Origin: an uncultured Gammaproteobacteria bacterium
GTDB lineage: Bacteria > Pseudomonadota > Gammaproteobacteria > PS1 > Pseudothioglobaceae
Length of the DNA stretch: 50,328 nucleotides
Reading direction: 5' to 3'
Assembly (NCBI GenBank): GCA_913054335.1
Contig: CAJXHL010000003.1
Span: 1-50,328, forward strand
Below, piece by piece: positions 47,588 through 50,328 of this stretch; within the stretch, counting starts at the first letter, position 1; every line of letters begins with the position of its first letter. The translations under genes and the position numbers were made by a program. Below the pieces are notes generated by a model. The model ran no database searches. It had not been told where the DNA came from and was given only the letters and a program-made list of their open reading frames with translations.

Positions 47588-49594
47588 ATGTCGACCAGAC
47601 CCATCTACACACACAGTATTCAAGAGTGGACGCATTTTTTTATTCCCCTTGCTGATGGCATCCAACTGGCAGCTCGTGCATGGTTGCCGACCAATCCCAC
47701 CGAGCAACCGATCCCCGCTATCTTGGAGTATATTCCCTATCGAAAGCGTGATGGTACTGCCATTCGTGATGAACAAATGCACCCTTATTGGGCCGCTTTT
47801 GGCTATGCTTGTGTGAGAGTGGATATGCGGGGTTGTGGTGAATCTGACGGTCTGATGCTTGATGAGTATTTGCAACAAGAATTGGATGATGCCGTTGAAA
47901 TAATTGCTTGGCTTGCAGATCAAGATTGGTGCACTGGCAAAGTGGGGATGATGGGTAAATCTTGGGGAGGTTTCAACGCCTTGCAAGTGGCAGCGCTGGC
48001 ACCAGATGCATTAAAAGCCGTCATCACTGTCTGCTCAACGGACGATCGTTATGCCGACGATATTCATTATCGTGGTGGCACCCTGTTAACAGAGAATTTT
48101 AGCTGGGCCTCCACCATGACTTGCACTATGGCCAAGGCGCCTGATCCGCTATTGTTGCCGGATACATGGCGTGAAAAATGGCTAGAACGTTTGCAACACA
48201 TGCCATTTTTAGCAAGAAACTGGTTAGAGCACAGTTATAAAGACGACTACTGGAAGCATGGGTCTATTAATGAGGACTATTGTGCTATTAAAGCCGCAGT
48301 CTATTGTATTGGAGGCTGGGGTGATGCCTATTCTGTAGCCATCCCACGCATGATGCAAGGCTTGCAGGGTCCAAAGAAAGCCCTCATCGGACCTTGGGCG
48401 CACAAATACCCAAATTTTGCATCCCCCAAGCCAGAGATGGATTTTTTGGCCGAGGCCAAACGATGGTGGGATTATTGGCTCAAAGACATCAATAACGGCG
48501 TTATGAGTGAGCCCACTATTGCTGCCTACATTCAAGACTCTGTGCCACCTCAAGCCGCTTATGATCAACGGCCCGGACTGTGGGTAGAAGGGGATCAATG
48601 GCCGCTACAAAATCAGAAAATGGATTTCAACCTGAGTAGTGATGGTCGCTTAACCGATGCCCAAACCATGGGTGAGGCGTCAGTACAAAGCCCTTTAACC
48701 ACGGGTGCAGCAAGTGGTGAATATTGTGTGATGTGGTGTGGGCCTGATTTTCCTACAGACCAACGACAAGACGATGCAAATAGCCTGTGCTTTGATTCCG
48801 AGCCACTAACAACCCCCATATCTTTATTGGGAGCTGGTGAGCTTAGGGTGAAAGTCACTAGTGATAAAAACTGTGGCCAAATGATTATTCGTCTGTGTGA
48901 TATAGCCCCCAATGGCAGCAGTAAAAGAATTAGCTACGGCGTTCTTAATCTTGCTATGCGTGAGGGTTTTGACAACCCTCAAACTGTAGTTGCCGGGGAA
49001 GTCATATCTCTGTGCATTAAATTGGATGACACGGGCTATCAAATACCCACTGGCCACAGATTACGCCTAGCAATCTCGAGTGCTTATTTTCCTTTGATTT
49101 GGCCTGCGCCACAAGAGGTAAAGTTAACCTTGGATTTGGCATCCGCTTGTTTGACATTGCCAATACATGACCGCAGTACAACATTAAATCGAGATCTAGG
49201 TCAAGGCTACGTCTGTCCAGTCGGTAAAACCAAAGAAATCCGCCCAGAAAAACACAGCCGAATAACTCAAACCGATGCTGCCGACGAGCGAGTGACAACA
49301 TTGATCGATGACGATTTTGGTGAATTTACCTTTGTGGATCACAATCTCACAGTGGCTCAATCTTGTACTGAAAAGCACACGATTCTACCCCACGACCCCC
49401 ATTCTGCATACAGCGAATGTCGCTGGCATTCCCGTCAATCAAGACCGGGGTGGGACATTGATGTCTATACTTATTTAGAAGTGACTTGCGATGCCGATTA
49501 CTTCTACCTCGAAAGTAGTCTCGAAGCGTTAGAAAATGGCACACAAGTTCATCAACAACACTGGCAAGAAAAAGTGTCCAGGGGTTTTGCTTGA
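47588..49594 (+). CDS. CocE/NonD family hydrolase
   Basis: 668 residues. The alpha/beta-hydrolase core has IPYRKRDGTAIRDE (tyrosine/oxyanion region) near residue 55 and the nucleophile elbow GMMGKSWGGFNALQ near 122. The catalytic Asp is probably in the GWGDAYS region (about 240) and His in GPWAHKYP (about 272). A jelly-roll C-terminal domain follows (IPTGHRLRLAISSAYFPLIWP near 475), plus an extra 120 residues beyond usual CocE length. Such enzymes hydrolyse esters or acylated peptides/antibiotics. GGAG at 47575-47578 precedes the ATG. It is coupled to the next hydrolase. Confidence 0.9.
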   Translation: MSTRPIYTHSIQEWTHFFIPLADGIQLAARAWLPTNPTEQPIPAILEYIPYRKRDGTAIRDEQMHPYWAAFGYACVRVDMRGCGESDGLMLDEYLQQELDDAVEIIAWLADQDWCTGKVGMMGKSWGGFNALQVAALAPDALKAVITVCSTDDRYADDIHYRGGTLLTENFSWASTMTCTMAKAPDPLLLPDTWREKWLERLQHMPFLARNWLEHSYKDDYWKHGSINEDYCAIKAAVYCIGGWGDAYSVAIPRMMQGLQGPKKALIGPWAHKYPNFASPKPEMDFLAEAKRWWDYWLKDINNGVMSEPTIAAYIQDSVPPQAAYDQRPGLWVEGDQWPLQNQKMDFNLSSDGRLTDAQTMGEASVQSPLTTGAASGEYCVMWCGPDFPTDQRQDDANSLCFDSEPLTTPISLLGAGELRVKVTSDKNCGQMIIRLCDIAPNGSSKRISYGVLNLAMREGFDNPQTVVAGEVISLCIKLDDTGYQIPTGHRLRLAISSAYFPLIWPAPQEVKLTLDLASACLTLPIHDRSTTLNRDLGQGYVCPVGKTKEIRPEKHSRITQTDAADERVTTLIDDDFGEFTFVDHNLTVAQSCTEKHTILPHDPHSAYSECRWHSRQSRPGWDIDVYTYLEVTCDADYFYLESSLEALENGTQVHQQHWQEKVSRGFA

Positions 49595-50328
49595 GTCAAT
49601 TAGATGCTCAAATGCAGCTCTTTGTACAGAGGTCACTGAAGTGCTATCCCACCGATGCTATTGAGTCAAGTGCAGTTGACCAAAGACGCTGGTATGATGC
49701 CTTGTGTGAAGAGTTTTCTGTGCCAAGACCCCAAGGGATTATTGCCACTAATGGCTTTGTTCAAGCGCCAAATGGCCACAAAGTTCCGATCCGTCGCTAT
49801 CAAGTAGGGTGCCAATCAAGCAAAGTTCAAATTGTCTATGCTCATGGTGGTGGCTTTGTTGTAGGTGGCTTAGATAGCCACGACGATATTTGTGCAGAGC
49901 TTGCTCATTATAGCGGTGTGGATTTGGTGGCAGTGGATTATCGTTTAGCACCAGAATTTAATTATCCAGATGATATTAATGATTGTTTGGCTGTGGTAGA
50001 TCAGTTACTGGCTGATGGTCATCAACTCATATTAGCGGGCGATAGTGCTGGTGGTACTTTGAGTGCCTGTGTTGCCAATGCCCGTTGTCAATTCACTTCT
50101 TCACAACTGCTTGGGCAAGTGTTGATCTACCCAGCCCTAGCCCAAGGTGTAGATACATCTTCAATGAGCGAGCACGCCTTCGCACCCTTGTTGAGCCGAG
50201 CTGATGTGGAATATTACCTGCCTATAAGAGTCGGTGTAGGGGAAATGCCAACCTGCGACCCTTTGTATTGGCCCATGCAAGGGAGTGAATTAGAGCAATT
50301 GCCAGTCACTCACCTGTTTCCTGCAGAA
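49591..50328 (+). CDS. alpha/beta hydrolase, HSL/acetylesterase type (cut by window end)
   Basis: An open frame runs from a TTG at 49591 to the window edge, 246 codons without a stop. It reads as a hormone-sensitive-lipase-type esterase: YAHGGGFVVGG (oxyanion HGGG) near residue 89, VAVDYRLAPEFNYP near 121 and the nucleophile motif AGDSAGG near 150. The catalytic Asp/His lie beyond the edge or near it. The TTG overlaps the CocE stop (TTGA), with CCAGGGG at 49578-49584 as binding site, so I prefer it to the ATG at 49612. Likely co-transcribed and perhaps sequential with the CocE hydrolase. Confidence 0.85.
   Translation, partial: MSQLDAQMQLFVQRSLKCYPTDAIESSAVDQRRWYDALCEEFSVPRPQGIIATNGFVQAPNGHKVPIRRYQVGCQSSKVQIVYAHGGGFVVGGLDSHDDICAELAHYSGVDLVAVDYRLAPEFNYPDDINDCLAVVDQLLADGHQLILAGDSAGGTLSACVANARCQFTSSQLLGQVLIYPALAQGVDTSSMSEHAFAPLLSRADVEYYLPIRVGVGEMPTCDPLYWPMQGSELEQLPVTHLFPAE

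Overview
The window is a chromosomal segment of a fairly AT-rich gammaproteobacterium. The protein sequences and gene mix (glycolysis/Calvin-type cluster with a class I aldolase, PpsA with its regulator, mnmG-rsmG, a corrinoid methyltransferase island, a cysteine-type soluble formate dehydrogenase) look most like the marine SUP05/Ca. Thioglobus group. That assignment is from memory of the families and was not searched. No phage, plasmid, CRISPR array, rRNA or tRNA was seen.

Layout. (1) 1-1.6 kb: a class I glutamine amidotransferase, a 55-residue unknown protein, and a stretch of decayed gene ends. (2) 1.6-9.2 kb: a same-strand methyl-transfer operon: corrinoid protein, DUF1638 protein, MetV-like and MetF-like methylene-THF reductase subunits, a methyl-THF:corrinoid methyltransferase, a GFA-family zinc protein, a RACo-type corrinoid activator and a non-pyrrolysine MttB-family methyltransferase. 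(3) 9.4-16.6 kb: formate-THF ligase behind a long leader hairpin, then fdhD and an NAD-type formate dehydrogenase (NuoE/NuoF fusion plus Mo catalytic subunit). Regions 2 and 3 read as one pathway: a methyl group goes from a methylated (probably quaternary amine) substrate to corrinoid, THF, formate and CO2, giving ATP and NADH. Only methylene-THF dehydrogenase/cyclohydrolase is missing from the window. (4) 16.7-19.9 kb, minus strand: ppsA and its regulatory kinase/phosphorylase. (5) 20.2-27.0 kb: tkt-gap-pgk-pyk-fba. (6) 27.4-32.6 kb: mnmG-rsmG, then tatD-rluC-ubiA with overlapping starts and stops. (7) 32.6-34.9 kb: a lone small two-helix membrane protein with its own strong-looking promoter, 5' stem-loop and terminator, then dapD and znuC on the minus strand. 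(8) 35.0-44.8 kb: polA, argS, a RecB/AddA-like helicase-nuclease, metC, and a convergent TauD-type dioxygenase. (9) 44.9-50.3 kb: an MFS transporter, an AT-rich spacer, an EEP-family phosphatase/nuclease, a CocE/NonD hydrolase and an HSL-type alpha/beta hydrolase cut by the window end.

Mobile-element signal. Three copies of a roughly 270-bp non-coding element with terminal inverted repeats (11130, 27081, 33887) are present, along with a related 166-bp element (29849) and a 42-bp end-to-end remnant (34924). In three cases the right end of the repeat lies only 4-12 bp before a start codon (fdhD, mnmG, tatD). The arms differ between copies but stay mutually complementary.

Most worth a second look: the contiguous methyl-oxidation island; the opposite charge tails on the corrinoid protein and its three predicted partners; the fhs leader hairpin; the structured repeat family; and the isolated small membrane protein.
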